DNA of 64,000 nt from the NCBI RefSeq assembly GCF_001457655.1, contig NZ_LN831035.1, positions 1,826,646 to 1,890,645 on the forward strand, given 5' to 3'. Below the pieces are notes generated by a model. The model worked only from the letters and a program-made list of their open reading frames with translations, was not told the DNA's origin and did not search any database. Positions 20,443 through 30,504 of this stretch are shown one piece after another. Numbering within the stretch: position 1 is the first letter of the stretch; each line of letters begins with the position of its first letter. The stretch comes from Haemophilus influenzae (lineage in GTDB: Bacteria > Pseudomonadota > Gammaproteobacteria > Enterobacterales > Pasteurellaceae). The position numbers were made by a program, and so were the translations under genes.

Positions 20443-20471
20443 AAGGGAGCATTAAAAAATGCTCCCTTTCT
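20443..20471. terminator. Bidirectional terminator between res and the AhpD-like gene
   Basis: Perfect 11-bp arms AAGGGAGCATT and AATGCTCCCTT around AAAA, with A and T runs on both sides. It can end both the rightward res transcript and the leftward transcript from 20506. Confidence 0.85.
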
Positions 20472-20505
20472 CTTAATCAACTTAACTTTATGGAATGACG
20501 AGTAA

Positions 20506-20847
20506 TTAACCTTTCTGTACGCTATATGCTTCTAATGCACGTAAAGAATAAGTATAAGCTGCACCTGCATTTAATGCGATAGCTGTTGCTAATGCAGCAG
20601 CAACCTCAGCTTCACTTGCACCAGCTTTTACTGCTTCTTCTGCGTGTACGCTAATGCAGCTTTCACAACGAGTTGTTACAGCAACTGCTAATGCGATAAG
20701 TTCGCGAGTTTTAGCGTCAAGCACATTGCCCTCTTCCGCGGCTGAGCCTAATGCTTGGTAAGCTTGTAACATTTTAGGGTGTTGTTTACCCAATGCGCCA
20801 AATGATTTTTTAACGTGAGATGTGTGTTCTTTCCAATCTGCAAACAT
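20506..20847 (-). CDS. AhpD-like / carboxymuconolactone decarboxylase family protein
   Basis: A 113-residue all-helical protein with the redox motif CESCISVH (Cys-x-x-Cys and the downstream His) of the AhpD/CMD family. The motif favours a peroxidase or disulfide-reductase role rather than ring decarboxylation. A strong AGGAG binding site precedes the start. It is divergent from an AraC-type regulator 111 bp away, which may control it. Substrate unknown. Confidence 0.82.
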   Translation of the reverse strand: MFADWKEHTSHVKKSFGALGKQHPKMLQAYQALGSAAEEGNVLDAKTRELIALAVAVTTRCESCISVHAEEAVKAGASEAEVAAALATAIALNAGAAYTYSLRALEAYSVQKG

Positions 20848-20958
20848 AATGTTCTCCTAAATATATTGAATTAATAACCAACTGGTGTGGCAAATTATAG
20901 GCGGATTAGATTATGATACTTGCTTATTTATCTCAATTTTTATCGCTAACATCTCATT

Positions 20959-21855
20959 ATGGACTATTTAGATAAACTTACCCATTTAGCACAAGTGCGT
21001 GGAGAAATTAATATTCGCTGTGAATTTCAAGGCGAATGGCAAATATCTCATCAAGAAAAGGATGCAGGAAAAGGCATATTCCATCTTATTGAACAAGGCG
21101 AGTGCCAGCTTACACTAAATGAAAAACAATTTCATTTAAAAGAGGGAGATATTTTTTTTCTTCCTCAAAATCAACCGCACTTTATGCATTATTCAGTAAA
21201 TAAAAGGGCAGATATTCCTACAAAAAAAAGTCATCAAGGATTATTTGAGTTACATCAGATTGGACGAGGTACACCAGATTTAAAAATGTTCTGCGGTAAT
21301 TTTTATTATCAACAAGATGCACTTCTTACGGCATCAATGCCTGAATATTTACATATAAATTTATGCGACACGCCCATTCATCCTTTAGTGCAGCTTTTTT
21401 TGCAAGAAGCACAAAAAAATGATGCGGGTACGAAATCGGTCGTTGATGCACTTTCAAATGTACTTTTAATTTATATTTTACGTCACGCCATTCAACAAAA
21501 TTTAATTGAACAAGGCATCTTATTCGCCTTACAAGATAAGCGATTAAATACTGCACTGATAGCAATATTACAACAACCTCAAAATGATTGGCATATTGAA
21601 CAATTAGCTGAACTTGCAACAATGTCTCGTGCAAACTTTATTCGTGTTTTTCAACAACAACTTGGTATGTCGCCAGGACGTTTTCTCACGAAAGTGCGGT
21701 TACAATCTGCGGCGTTTTTATTAAAACAATCACAACAATCTGTGCTTGCCATTGCTTTAGAAGTGGGGTATCAATCAGAAGCGCATTTTTGTAAAGTTTT
21801 TAAAAATTACTACCAACTTTCTCCAAGCCAATACAGAAAATCTGTCAGCCTATAA
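20959..21855 (+). CDS. AraC-family transcriptional regulator with cupin-like domain
   Basis: A 298-residue protein. The N-terminal half is a cupin-type sensor (FHLIEQGECQLTLN, FFLPQNQPHFMHY). The C-terminal 100 residues are a two-helix-turn-helix AraC domain (IEQLAELATMSRANFIRVFQQQLGMSP in positions about 214-240, then the second motif ending SPSQYRK). Close matches are often annotated as regulators of the neighbouring AhpD-like or oxidoreductase gene. Here the divergent AhpD-like gene is the obvious candidate target, by position only. Confidence 0.86.
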   Translation: MDYLDKLTHLAQVRGEINIRCEFQGEWQISHQEKDAGKGIFHLIEQGECQLTLNEKQFHLKEGDIFFLPQNQPHFMHYSVNKRADIPTKKSHQGLFELHQIGRGTPDLKMFCGNFYYQQDALLTASMPEYLHINLCDTPIHPLVQLFLQEAQKNDAGTKSVVDALSNVLLIYILRHAIQQNLIEQGILFALQDKRLNTALIAILQQPQNDWHIEQLAELATMSRANFIRVFQQQLGMSPGRFLTKVRLQSAAFLLKQSQQSVLAIALEVGYQSEAHFCKVFKNYYQLSPSQYRKSVSL

Positions 21856-21892
21856 ATTGATTTGTTTTTGTGCTATAATAATATGCACTTCT

Positions 21893-21922
21893 AAAAGGCA
21901 ACCCGCGTTGCCTTTTCTTTTT
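21893..21922 (+). terminator. Terminator after the AraC-type gene
   Basis: Arms AAAAGGCAAC and GTTGCCTTTT around CCGC, then CTTTTT. It is located 12 bp before the ABC transporter start, so it separates the regulator from the transporter or acts as a leader hairpin of the latter. Confidence 0.8.
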
Positions 21923-21933
21923 AAGGAAAAGAT

Positions 21934-23778
21934 ATGTTTAACAAAATTTTTTCGTGGTTTGAAAATCGTTTGAATCCCTATCCAGAAAGCAATCCAACAA
22001 CACCTAAAAAAGGTTTGTTCCGTTTTATTTGGTCTAGTATTACAGGAATGAAAGGCTGGATTTTTTTGCTCGCAATTTTAACCGTAGGTACAGGTGTAAT
22101 GGAAGCTGTATTATTCCAATTTATGGGAACGCTTGTAGATTGGTTAGGCACATTTACACCTGAAAGATTATGGCAAGAAAAAAGTCATTTATTAATTGGA
22201 ATGGCTGCTCTATTACTTATTAGTATTGTGTGGGGATTTTTAGCTTCGGCCGTGCATTTACAAACCTTACAAGGCGTATTTCCAATGCGATTACGTTGGA
22301 ATTTCCATCGTTTAATGCTTGGACAAAGTTTAAGTTTTTATCAAGACGAATTTGCAGGTAGAGTATCCGCAAAAGTAATGCAAACCGCCCTTGCAGTACG
22401 TGACACAGTACTTACACTTGCAGATATGTTCGTTTATGTATTGGTATATTTTATTACCTCTGGCGTAGTGCTAGTGGCATTAGATTCTTGGTTCTTATTA
22501 CCATTTATTACTTGGATTATACTCTTCGGTTTGATCCTACGAACCCTAATTCCTAAACTATCAAAAACCGCACAACGACAAGCTGATGCTCGTTCTTTAA
22601 TGACAGGACGCATTACAGATGCTTATTCTAATATTGCTACAGTAAAATTATTTTCTCACGGCTCACGCGAAGCTACTTATGCCAAGCGTTCTATGCAAGA
22701 TTTTATGGTAACAGTACACGCCCAAATGCGCTTAGCAACATCACTAGATACACTCACTTACGCTACAAATATTCTACTTACGTTAAGTACTGCAATACTT
22801 GGTATTATTTTATGGAAAAATGGTCAAGTTGGCGTGGGTGCAATAGCAACGGCAACGGCCATGGCATTACGCGTAAATGGGCTTTCTCGCTGGATTATGT
22901 GGGAATCTGCCCGTTTGTTTGAGAATATCGGAACCGTAAACGACGGAATGAATACTTTAACTAAACCCCACACCATTGTGGACAAACCACAAGCGTCACC
23001 GTTACAAGTGAAACAAGGGGAAATTAAGTTTAACGATATTACCTTTGCTTACGATCCGACAAAACCATTACTCAATCATTTCAATCTCACTATCAAACCA
23101 GGGGAAAAGGTTGGGTTAATCGGTCGTTCTGGTGCAGGAAAATCTACGATTGTGAACTTATTACTTCGCTTTTATGAAGCACAACAAGGCGAAATTACCA
23201 TTGATGGACAAAATGTACTCAATGTGCAACAAGAAAGCTTACGTCGCCAAATCGGTTTAGTCACTCAAGACACTTCGTTGCTACATCGCTCTGTACGTGA
23301 CAATATTATTTATGGTCGCCCGAATGCTACTGATGAAGAAATGGTTTTAGCTGCTGAACGAGCGGAAGCCGCTGATTTCATCCCATTTCTCAGTGATTCT
23401 CAAGGTAGAAAAGGCTATGATGCCCATGTGGGAGAACGCGGGGTAAAACTTTCTGGTGGTCAGCGTCAGAGAATTGCCATTGCTCGTGTAATGTTAAAAG
23501 ACGCACCAATTCTATTGTTAGATGAAGCCACAAGTGCATTGGATTCAGAAGTGGAAGTGGCAATACAAGAAAGTCTAGATAAGATGATGGAAAATAAAAC
23601 TGTGATTGCCATTGCCCATCGTTTATCCACCATCGCAGCGATGGATCGCCTGATTGTGCTTGATAAAGGACAAATTGTCGAACAAGGTACGCACGCCGAA
23701 TTACTAGAGCTCAATGGTCTGTACGCTAAACTTTGGAATCATCAAAGTGGCGGATTTTTAAGCGGAAGTGCTGAATAA
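21934..23778 (+). CDS. ABC exporter, fused membrane and ATPase domains
   Basis: A 614-residue half-transporter of the MsbA/lipid-multidrug exporter type. About six membrane helices are in residues 40-330. The nucleotide-binding domain has Walker A GRSGAGKST, signature LSGGQRQR and Walker B ILLLDEATSALD, followed by the H-loop AHRLST. It should work as a homodimer. The substrate cannot be read from sequence. It is not MsbA itself by neighbourhood, since the lpxK gene that usually follows MsbA is absent. Confidence 0.9.
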   Translation: MFNKIFSWFENRLNPYPESNPTTPKKGLFRFIWSSITGMKGWIFLLAILTVGTGVMEAVLFQFMGTLVDWLGTFTPERLWQEKSHLLIGMAALLLISIVWGFLASAVHLQTLQGVFPMRLRWNFHRLMLGQSLSFYQDEFAGRVSAKVMQTALAVRDTVLTLADMFVYVLVYFITSGVVLVALDSWFLLPFITWIILFGLILRTLIPKLSKTAQRQADARSLMTGRITDAYSNIATVKLFSHGSREATYAKRSMQDFMVTVHAQMRLATSLDTLTYATNILLTLSTAILGIILWKNGQVGVGAIATATAMALRVNGLSRWIMWESARLFENIGTVNDGMNTLTKPHTIVDKPQASPLQVKQGEIKFNDITFAYDPTKPLLNHFNLTIKPGEKVGLIGRSGAGKSTIVNLLLRFYEAQQGEITIDGQNVLNVQQESLRRQIGLVTQDTSLLHRSVRDNIIYGRPNATDEEMVLAAERAEAADFIPFLSDSQGRKGYDAHVGERGVKLSGGQRQRIAIARVMLKDAPILLLDEATSALDSEVEVAIQESLDKMMENKTVIAIAHRLSTIAAMDRLIVLDKGQIVEQGTHAELLELNGLYAKLWNHQSGGFLSGSAE

Positions 23779-23854
23779 TATTGCGTTTATCATATTTAAT
23801 TAATTGTACTGTAATCAAGCTAATTAAAAAATTAGTCTAATTTAATAGCTAAAG

Positions 23855-23886
23855 AAAAGTGCGGTGAATTTTCACCGCACTTTTTT
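23855..23886. terminator. Uptake-signal hairpin terminator
   Basis: Fourteen-base arms AAAAGTGCGGTGAA and TTCACCGCACTTTT around two T residues, flanked by A and T runs. It can end both the ABC transporter transcript and the converging leftward merP transcript. Confidence 0.88.
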
Positions 23887-23902
23887 GCTAGATATTTAGC
23901 GT

Positions 23903-24181
23903 TTAATTCACGACTTCAGCAGTATATTTCAGCTTGTGAATTGCATCGAATAATTGTTGGTTTGTGACTTTTGGATCTTCCACAACCGTCACTAAACCAT
24001 CTTTAATAGATGCTTTTGTTGAAATAACGCCATCAATATTACGCAGTTCTTTATTGACTAAGTAAGCACAAAGCTGGCAATTCATTTCCTTTACTTTTAG
24101 CACAATTTGTTTGGTTTCATTCGCATGAGCGAAAGAAATTGCAAACAGCGAAAGCAAAAGTGCGGTACATAATTTCTTCAT
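23903..24181 (-). CDS. MerP-like periplasmic metal-binding protein
   Basis: A 92-residue HMA-domain protein with a signal peptide ending AHA and the metal-binding motif MNCQLC (Cys-x-x-Cys). Similar to periplasmic mercury scavenger MerP, but the canonical GMTCxxC is replaced by EMNCQLC. It is paired with a MerT-like gene 8 bp upstream. There is no merR or merA nearby, so mercury resistance is not demonstrated, and a role with copper or another soft metal, or in thiol chemistry, is possible. Confidence 0.8.
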   Translation of the reverse strand: MKKLCTALLLSLFAISFAHANETKQIVLKVKEMNCQLCAYLVNKELRNIDGVISTKASIKDGLVTVVEDPKVTNQQLFDAIHKLKYTAEVVN

Positions 24182-24189
24182 TTTTATTC

Positions 24190-24552
24190 CTAATTAGCTA
24201 ATTCTAAAATCCAAGGTAAAATTGTTGGATAGGTTAAGAAAAAAATCATCACGATAAATACAATCCAATATAAAACGATAAGTTTTTTACGGGAAATATA
24301 TTTGCTACAAATGATTTTTTTGGAAAACATCAACAGCCAAAATCCATAGGCAAAGGCACATAATGAAATGATAAGCATAGGAATACGCAAATAATCATAT
24401 TCGCCTAAGCCAATCAACCAAGTGGACGACACACCAAATACTAAATAAATTAATGGTGCGATGCAGCACAAGGTTGATGCCACCGCAGCACTTAGTGCGG
24501 CGGCTATGGCAACCCAAAAGGATTTATTAGAGTTTTTTAGATACGTAGTCAT
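24190..24552 (-). CDS. MerT-like inner membrane protein
   Basis: A 120-residue membrane protein with three to four helices. The first helix ends with the paired cysteines TLCC, as in mercury transporter MerT. I start at the ATG at 24552; a TTG at 24573 would add seven residues. The start overlaps the end of the upstream transglutaminase-like gene by 26 bp, so the three genes at 23903-25636 form one transcript. Confidence 0.78.
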   Translation of the reverse strand: MTTYLKNSNKSFWVAIAAALSAAVASTLCCIAPLIYLVFGVSSTWLIGLGEYDYLRIPMLIISLCAFAYGFWLLMFSKKIICSKYISRKKLIVLYWIVFIVMIFFLTYPTILPWILELAN

Positions 24553-25636
24553 ATTTAAATTCTTTTGGGTCAAAGGAATTTAACGGATCGCCACCTACTT
24601 CTGCATATGGATAGCCGAAGTTATTGATTGGAGCCAGTTCTGGTTGTGGATATAAATCGAAGTCACGGGCATGATTAAATCCCACCCAGTTTGCTTCCCA
24701 GTTACCAAACAAATATTTTGCTACGGCTTGTGTATCTTTATCTTCAACAGATTTTTTCTCTGCTAAACGCATTTTGGCAACGTCTGCGGAATCAACTGGT
24801 ACCCATCCAAATCCTGCAAGGTAGAATTCAGCGCGGCAGTGCTGACCGCCACTTACGTTTACGATGCCTTGTTCATTTGCACTACCGAAGGCACCTTTTG
24901 AATATTTGCCCATTTTCTCTGCCGTACCTAAGCGAATACCAAAAATTTCACGAGCAGGGATGCCTGCAGCACGAGCAAGTGCCACAAATACAGAGTTAAT
25001 ATCGGTACATTTACCTTTTAACACGCCAGTGGTAAGAATTTTTTCTACATCGCCGTCACCACAACCTAATACAGAATTATCACGTTCCATATTTTTTACG
25101 ATCCAGTGGTGAATAAGTTCTGCTTTCTTCAATGGATTAGTTTCTTTACCTAGGATTTTGTCAGCAAATTCTTTCACAATGCCATCAGTTTTAATATGTG
25201 GAGTAGCTTTTAAGTATTCTTGTACATCCACGGAATACTGAATATCTTTTGGCGGAGTATAATTCTCTAAAGCACCTTTCACCATCGGTTCACGGTCTTT
25301 TGTTTCAATGACCATCGTGACTTTTAAATCACGTTTTTGTGCATCTTTATCCCAAGTGGCAAATAAGGTTTTCGCTCCGTATTTATTGTTTTCTGTTACA
25401 TAGGCATTCATGTAATTACCTTCAAAGTGAATCGATTTCACTTGTTGGTATTCCCCATTAAATGGTAATGGAACCCATAAATTGGTTTGTCCTTGCGAGC
25501 CTTTTGGCACAACTAAATCATAGGTTTGCGTGAATTCGTAAAGATGGGCGTCTGTATTGTAGTTTGGAATAATGGTGTTTGCATGAGCTAACGAGCCACA
25601 CGCAGAAAACACCGCAACCGCGATAAGTTTCTTCAT
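24527..25636 (-). CDS. Exported transglutaminase-like (cysteine protease fold) protein
   Basis: A 369-residue protein with a signal peptide cleaved after AHA and a transglutaminase-core domain in the second half. The triad is visible as GKCTDIN (Cys), GGQHCRAEF (His) and VPVDSAD (Asp). Such periplasmic proteins are peptidases or peptide-modifying enzymes, but the substrate is unknown. It is co-transcribed with the MerT/MerP-like pair, an association not obvious from function. First gene of that operon, with AGGATC upstream. Confidence 0.82.
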   Translation of the reverse strand: MKKLIAVAVFSACGSLAHANTIIPNYNTDAHLYEFTQTYDLVVPKGSQGQTNLWVPLPFNGEYQQVKSIHFEGNYMNAYVTENNKYGAKTLFATWDKDAQKRDLKVTMVIETKDREPMVKGALENYTPPKDIQYSVDVQEYLKATPHIKTDGIVKEFADKILGKETNPLKKAELIHHWIVKNMERDNSVLGCGDGDVEKILTTGVLKGKCTDINSVFVALARAAGIPAREIFGIRLGTAEKMGKYSKGAFGSANEQGIVNVSGGQHCRAEFYLAGFGWVPVDSADVAKMRLAEKKSVEDKDTQAVAKYLFGNWEANWVGFNHARDFDLYPQPELAPINNFGYPYAEVGGDPLNSFDPKEFKYDYVSKKL

Positions 25637-25784
25637 GAAAAGATCCTCTAGTTAATAATAGTTAAACTTAACATATTAGATAAACTAATACGCCACTATG
25701 CTAACGGATTTTTAAATCTATAGTCAATTTGTTATTCCAAAATTTATAAAAACATCAACCTACTAAAATACCCTATAAATAATG

Positions 25785-25842
25785 TACCTATTAATAATTA
25801 GTTGATTTGGCTCAAGTAAAACTTCTATACAAAGATTATAAT
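25785..25842 (+). promoter_or_regulatory. FNR-type promoter of the dms operon
   Basis: TTGAT TTGG CTCAA (25802-25815) matches the FNR consensus with one change. A perfect TATAAT (25837-25842) lies downstream so that a start near 25850 puts the FNR site at -41.5, the class II position. A NarP-like heptamer TACCTAT is at 25785-25791. Induction of DMSO reductase under anoxia fits known FNR control in E. coli. Confidence 0.78.
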
Positions 25843-25888
25843 TAACTCGTTTTAGTTATTACTCGATCTTACTGTGGGGGACGATATT

Positions 25889-28312
25889 ATGAGTAACTTT
25901 AATCAAATAAGTCGCCGAGATTTTGTCAAGGCGTCATCTGCGGGAGCTGCACTGGCAGTTTCAAATCTTACTTTACCTTTCAATGTAATGGCTAAAGAGA
26001 CACAACACCTCAATGAAAATAGTCAGGAACGTATTGTTTGGAGTGCTTGTACAGTAAACTGTGGTAGCCGTTGTCCATTACGAATGCACGTAAAAGATAA
26101 CCGAATCACTTATGTGGAAACCGATAATACGGGGACAGAAACATATAATCTTGATCATCAGGTTCGTGCTTGTCTACGTGGACGTTCTATGCGTCGTCGA
26201 GTGTATAACCCAGACCGTTTAAAATATCCAATGAAACGTATAGGTAAACGCGGAGAAGGTAAATTCAAACGAATCAGTTGGGATGAGGCTTTAACTGAAA
26301 TTGCAGACGCATTGAAACGCAATATCAAAAAATATGGCAATGAATCAATTTATTTAAACTATGGTACGGGAACACTCGGTGGCACAATGGCTAAATCTTG
26401 GCCTCCTGCATCCACTATGATCGCTCGTTTTATGAATTGTATTGGTGGATATTTAAACCATTATGGTGATTACAGCACCGCACAAATTGCAGTCGGTTTA
26501 GATTATACCTATGGTGGTGGTTGGGCATTGGGAAATGGAATGGCTGACATTGAAAACACCAAATTAATAGTGTTATTCGGTAATAATCCTGCAGAAACTC
26601 GTATGAGTGGAGGTGGTTTAACTTATTGTATTGAACAAGCCAAAGCTCGTTCCAATGCCAAAATGATTATTATTGATCCTCGTTATAATGATACTGGTGC
26701 AGGGCGTGAAGATGAGTGGATCCCAATTCGTCCGGGTACTGATGCAGCCCTTGTTGCTGCCCTTGCTTATGTAATGATTAAAGAAAATCTCGTGGATCAA
26801 CCTTTCTTAGATAAATATTGTGTTGGTTATGATGAAAAAACATTACCCGCTGACGCCCCTAAAAATGGTCATTATAAAGCCTATATTTTAGGTTATGGTG
26901 ATGATGATGGTATCGCTAAAACCCCTGAATGGGCGGCTAAAATCACTGGTATTCCAGCGGAGAGAATTATTAAACTCGCACGTGAAATTGGTAGTACAAA
27001 ACCTGCCTTTATTTCCCAAGGCTGGGGGCCTCAACGTCGTAGTAATGGAGAATTAATCTCTCGTGCCATCGCGATGTTACCAATCTTAACGGGTAATGTT
27101 GGAATTCACGGTGGTAACACTGGTGCTCGTGAAAGTGCGTACAGCATTCCATTTGTGCGGATGCCAACGCTGAAAAATCCCGTGAAAGCAAGCATTCCAA
27201 TGTTTTTATGGACAGATGCAATTATTCGCGGCACAGAAATGACCGCACTTACAGATGGTATTCGTGGTGTTGATAAATTATCTTCCCCCATTAAAGTAAT
27301 TTGGAATTACGCAAGTAACTGTTTGATTAATCAGCATGCACAAATCAATCGTACCCACGATATTTTACAAGATGATACCCAATGTGAAATGATCATTACT
27401 ATTGATAATCATATGACATCTACTGCCAAATACAGTGATATTTTATTACCAGATTGTACAACTTCAGAACAAATGGATTTCGCTTTAGATGCCTTTGTAT
27501 CCAATATGGCCTATGTCATTTTTGCAGATCAAGTGATCAAACCATCTTTTGAATGCAGACCTATTTACGATATGTTGAGTGATTTAGCTGAGAAAATGGG
27601 CGTAAAAGAAAAATTTACTGAAGGAAGAACACAAGAGGAATGGTTACGCCATATTTATGAGCAATCTCGAGAAAAATTACCTGAATTACCTACTTTTGAA
27701 GAATTTAGACAACAAGGTATTTTTAAAAAGGTTGATCCTAATGGCTTTAAAGTTGCATACAAAGATTTCCGTGATAATCCAGAAGCCCATCCACTTAAAA
27801 CGCCATCTGGCAAAATTGAAATTTATTCTTCTCGTCTAGCTGAAATAGCAAAAACTTGGAAATTAGCAGAAGATGAAGTAATTCATCCTTTACCAATTCA
27901 CGCCCAAAGTTTTGAGCATTACGGCGATCCATTAATGGAAAAATATCCGTTACAACTAAGTGGTTTTCACTACAAAGCAAGAACCCATTCAACTTATGGC
28001 AATGTGGATGTATTAAAAGCAGCTAATCCACAAGAAGTTTGGATGAATCCTATTGATGCAGAACCTCGTAATATTAAAAATGGCGATATGATTCGTATCT
28101 TTAATGATCGAGGCGAAGTACGTATTAATGTAAAAATTACCCCCCGTATTATTCCAGGGGTTGTGGCATTAAGCGAGGGGGCTTGGTATGCACCAGATAA
28201 AGATCGTATCGATCATTCAGGTTGCATTAATGTACTTACGACACAACGCCCATCACCGCTTGCGAAAGGTAATCCGCAACATTCTAATTTAGTTCAAGTG
28301 GAACGTTTGTAG
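25889..28312 (+). CDS. dmsA: Dimethyl sulfoxide reductase catalytic subunit DmsA
   Basis: An 807-residue molybdopterin oxidoreductase reducing DMSO and related S- or N-oxides. The twin-arginine signal SRRDFVKA is near residue 9. A cysteine set (CTVNCGSRC then ACLRGR) binds the N-terminal Fe-S cluster, and GDYSTAQ supplies the expected molybdenum-ligating Ser. The C-terminal MopB dinucleotide-binding domain is complete. I start at the ATG at 25889 behind GGGGGA; an in-frame GTG lies 15 bp earlier. First gene of dmsABC. Confidence 0.95.
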   Translation: MSNFNQISRRDFVKASSAGAALAVSNLTLPFNVMAKETQHLNENSQERIVWSACTVNCGSRCPLRMHVKDNRITYVETDNTGTETYNLDHQVRACLRGRSMRRRVYNPDRLKYPMKRIGKRGEGKFKRISWDEALTEIADALKRNIKKYGNESIYLNYGTGTLGGTMAKSWPPASTMIARFMNCIGGYLNHYGDYSTAQIAVGLDYTYGGGWALGNGMADIENTKLIVLFGNNPAETRMSGGGLTYCIEQAKARSNAKMIIIDPRYNDTGAGREDEWIPIRPGTDAALVAALAYVMIKENLVDQPFLDKYCVGYDEKTLPADAPKNGHYKAYILGYGDDDGIAKTPEWAAKITGIPAERIIKLAREIGSTKPAFISQGWGPQRRSNGELISRAIAMLPILTGNVGIHGGNTGARESAYSIPFVRMPTLKNPVKASIPMFLWTDAIIRGTEMTALTDGIRGVDKLSSPIKVIWNYASNCLINQHAQINRTHDILQDDTQCEMIITIDNHMTSTAKYSDILLPDCTTSEQMDFALDAFVSNMAYVIFADQVIKPSFECRPIYDMLSDLAEKMGVKEKFTEGRTQEEWLRHIYEQSREKLPELPTFEEFRQQGIFKKVDPNGFKVAYKDFRDNPEAHPLKTPSGKIEIYSSRLAEIAKTWKLAEDEVIHPLPIHAQSFEHYGDPLMEKYPLQLSGFHYKARTHSTYGNVDVLKAANPQEVWMNPIDAEPRNIKNGDMIRIFNDRGEVRINVKITPRIIPGVVALSEGAWYAPDKDRIDHSGCINVLTTQRPSPLAKGNPQHSNLVQVERL

Positions 28313-28322
28313 GGGGATAATT

Positions 28323-28940
28323 ATGGAACAATATGGTTTTTATTTTGATTCTGAACGCTGCACAGGCTGTAAAACTTGTGAATTAGCCTGTAAGGATTAC
28401 AAAGATCTTGGCACAGAAGTCAATTTTCGTCGTATTTATGAATATACAGGTGGTCAGTGGAATCAACAAGCAGATGGATGCTGGCATCAAAATATATTTG
28501 CTTATTATATGTCTATTTCTTGTAATCATTGTGCAGATCCTGCTTGTACAAAAGTTTGCCCAACTGGTGCAATGCACAAAAATGCAGATGGTTTCGTGAT
28601 CGTCAATGAAGAAATTTGTATCGGTTGTCGTTATTGCCATATGGCATGTCCTTATGATGCACCGCAATATGATGCACAAAAAGGTCATATGACAAAATGT
28701 GATGGATGTTATTCTCGCGTAAAATCAGGTCAAAAACCGATTTGTGTTGATGCCTGCCCACTACGCGCATTGGATTTCGCTCCTATTGATGAACTTCGAG
28801 CAAAATATGGCACACAAGCCTCCATCGCACCACTACCACCGGCTGATATCACTCAACCAAATTTAGTGGTAAAACCCAATAAACACGCTCGTTTAAGTGG
28901 CGATACAAGTGGGTTCTTAGGAAACCCAAGAGAGGTGTAA
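28323..28940 (+). CDS. dmsB: DMSO reductase iron-sulfur subunit DmsB
   Basis: A 205-residue ferredoxin-like subunit with four cysteine clusters (for example CTGCKTCELAC, CNHCADPACTKVC and CIGCRYCHMAC) that carry four [4Fe-4S] centres between DmsC and DmsA. It has no signal peptide and is expected to be exported piggyback with DmsA. 10 bp after dmsA, 1 bp before dmsC. Confidence 0.95.
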   Translation: MEQYGFYFDSERCTGCKTCELACKDYKDLGTEVNFRRIYEYTGGQWNQQADGCWHQNIFAYYMSISCNHCADPACTKVCPTGAMHKNADGFVIVNEEICIGCRYCHMACPYDAPQYDAQKGHMTKCDGCYSRVKSGQKPICVDACPLRALDFAPIDELRAKYGTQASIAPLPPADITQPNLVVKPNKHARLSGDTSGFLGNPREV

Positions 28941-28941
28941 G

Positions 28942-29781
28942 ATGAATACAGGATTATATGAACTGCCACTAGTATTTTTTACAGTTTTGGCACAAAGTGC
29001 GGTCGGTGCTTGGCTTGTTTTCACATTTGTACTATTAAATGAGAAAAATACAAAAAGTCGCACTTATATTCATAAAGTAATGTTTGTGATTTTGGCTTTG
29101 CTAGGTATTGGATTTATTGCTTCCATTATGCATCTTGGCTTACCTATACGTGCATTTAATTCACTTAATCGAGTCGGCTCATCAATGATGAGTAATGAAA
29201 TTGCCGCTGGTGCAATATTTTTCGCATTAGCAGGTTTCTACTGGCTGATTGCAATTTTAGGTAAAATGCCAGTTTCACTTGGAAATGTATGGCGAATTGT
29301 GACCGCCCTTATCGGCATACTATTTATGTATGTAATGAATCAGGTTTACCATATTACAAGCATACCAACTTGGAATAATGCATTAACCTCTTGGTCATTC
29401 TATCTTACCGTTGTATTAGGTGGATTAACATTGAGCTATGCGTTATTAATCCCTAATAAACAACGTGAATATCAGCTTCAGCATCTGCCAAGTTTATTTG
29501 CCATTGGAGTATTATTGGTCGCAATAGTAGCCATATATCAAGGCTTCAATTTACACAATATTCACAGTGCTATTCAAAATGCCGCTGACCTCGTACCAAA
29601 TTATGCCATAATGACCGTAACTCGCTTATGTTTACTTTCCATTGTAGCTTTCCTCTTATTCCGAGTGAAAAACATAGGACTATTAGGTATTTCCGTTCTA
29701 TTAACGTTAGTAGCTGAAGGCATCGGTCGCGTATTATTTTATGGATTACATATGACTTACGGTATGGCGATTGGTGGTTAA
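28942..29781 (+). CDS. dmsC: DMSO reductase membrane anchor DmsC
   Basis: A 279-residue protein with eight predicted membrane helices that anchors DmsAB to the inner membrane and oxidises menaquinol. Family features include the early LPLVFFTVLAQSAVG helix and the HLG segment after helix 2. It is followed immediately by a strong terminator, closing the structural operon. Confidence 0.95.
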   Translation: MNTGLYELPLVFFTVLAQSAVGAWLVFTFVLLNEKNTKSRTYIHKVMFVILALLGIGFIASIMHLGLPIRAFNSLNRVGSSMMSNEIAAGAIFFALAGFYWLIAILGKMPVSLGNVWRIVTALIGILFMYVMNQVYHITSIPTWNNALTSWSFYLTVVLGGLTLSYALLIPNKQREYQLQHLPSLFAIGVLLVAIVAIYQGFNLHNIHSAIQNAADLVPNYAIMTVTRLCLLSIVAFLLFRVKNIGLLGISVLLTLVAEGIGRVLFYGLHMTYGMAIGG

Positions 29782-29787
29782 ATTATG

Positions 29788-29817
29788 TTGAGGCGTATAG
29801 CATACGCCTCAATTTTT
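29788..29817 (+). terminator. Terminator after dmsC
   Basis: Perfect 11-bp arms TTGAGGCGTAT and ATACGCCTCAA around AGC, then TTTTT. Confidence 0.92.
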
Positions 29818-29892
29818 AAAAACGTTAATTAGTAATATTTAACCAACCCTCATATCCCCATTCACTAATGACAAATTGTTTTCGGAGATACT

Positions 29893-30504
29893 ATGCAAAA
29901 TACTCTTCAACAAATTTCTATTTATGGACGTTTACTCGGTGCAGTATTTTACTATGAGCCTAATGATGCACGACTTACTGATATTTTGACATTCTTTCGC
30001 CAACCAAATTGGATGCAAGAATGGGAAATTTCATTTGATGTAAAAACACATAAAAAAATTACCGCACTTATTGAAAAAGGGCTGCAACAAAATATCAATG
30101 AACAATATCAGTATTTATTTATTGGTCCAAATGAATTACCTACGCCACCTTGGGGATCCGTATATCTTGATCCTGAATGTGTTATTTTTGGTAATTCTCT
30201 CTTAGCATTACGAGATTTCTTACAACAACATCAAATCGCATTTCAAACACAACAAGATGAACCAGAAGATCATATTGGCTTAATGCTAATGCTTGCTGCA
30301 TATTTAGCAGAAAATCGACCGCACTTATTAATCGAATTTCTACGTGAACACTTCTTAACTTGGGCGTATCATTTCCTTGAACAACTAAGCAAAATAGAAA
30401 ATTCTGATTTTTATCAAGCTCTTGCATTACTTACCCTAAAAACTTTACAACAATGGCAAGTAGATTTACATATTAATATACCGACAGTAAGATTTTATCG
30501 ATAA
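29893..30504 (+). CDS. dmsD: TorD/DmsD-family redox enzyme maturation chaperone
   Basis: A 203-residue all-helical chaperone of the TorD/DmsD family. The signature EDHIGLMLMLAAYL is near residues 118-131, and an earlier YQYLFIGPNELPTPPWGSVYLD segment (about 71-92) is typical of DmsD. Such proteins bind the twin-arginine signal of DmsA and hold it until the molybdenum cofactor is loaded. It begins after the dmsC terminator. It ends one base into the next gene (TAATG). Confidence 0.86.
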   Translation: MQNTLQQISIYGRLLGAVFYYEPNDARLTDILTFFRQPNWMQEWEISFDVKTHKKITALIEKGLQQNINEQYQYLFIGPNELPTPPWGSVYLDPECVIFGNSLLALRDFLQQHQIAFQTQQDEPEDHIGLMLMLAAYLAENRPHLLIEFLREHFLTWAYHFLEQLSKIENSDFYQALALLTLKTLQQWQVDLHINIPTVRFYR

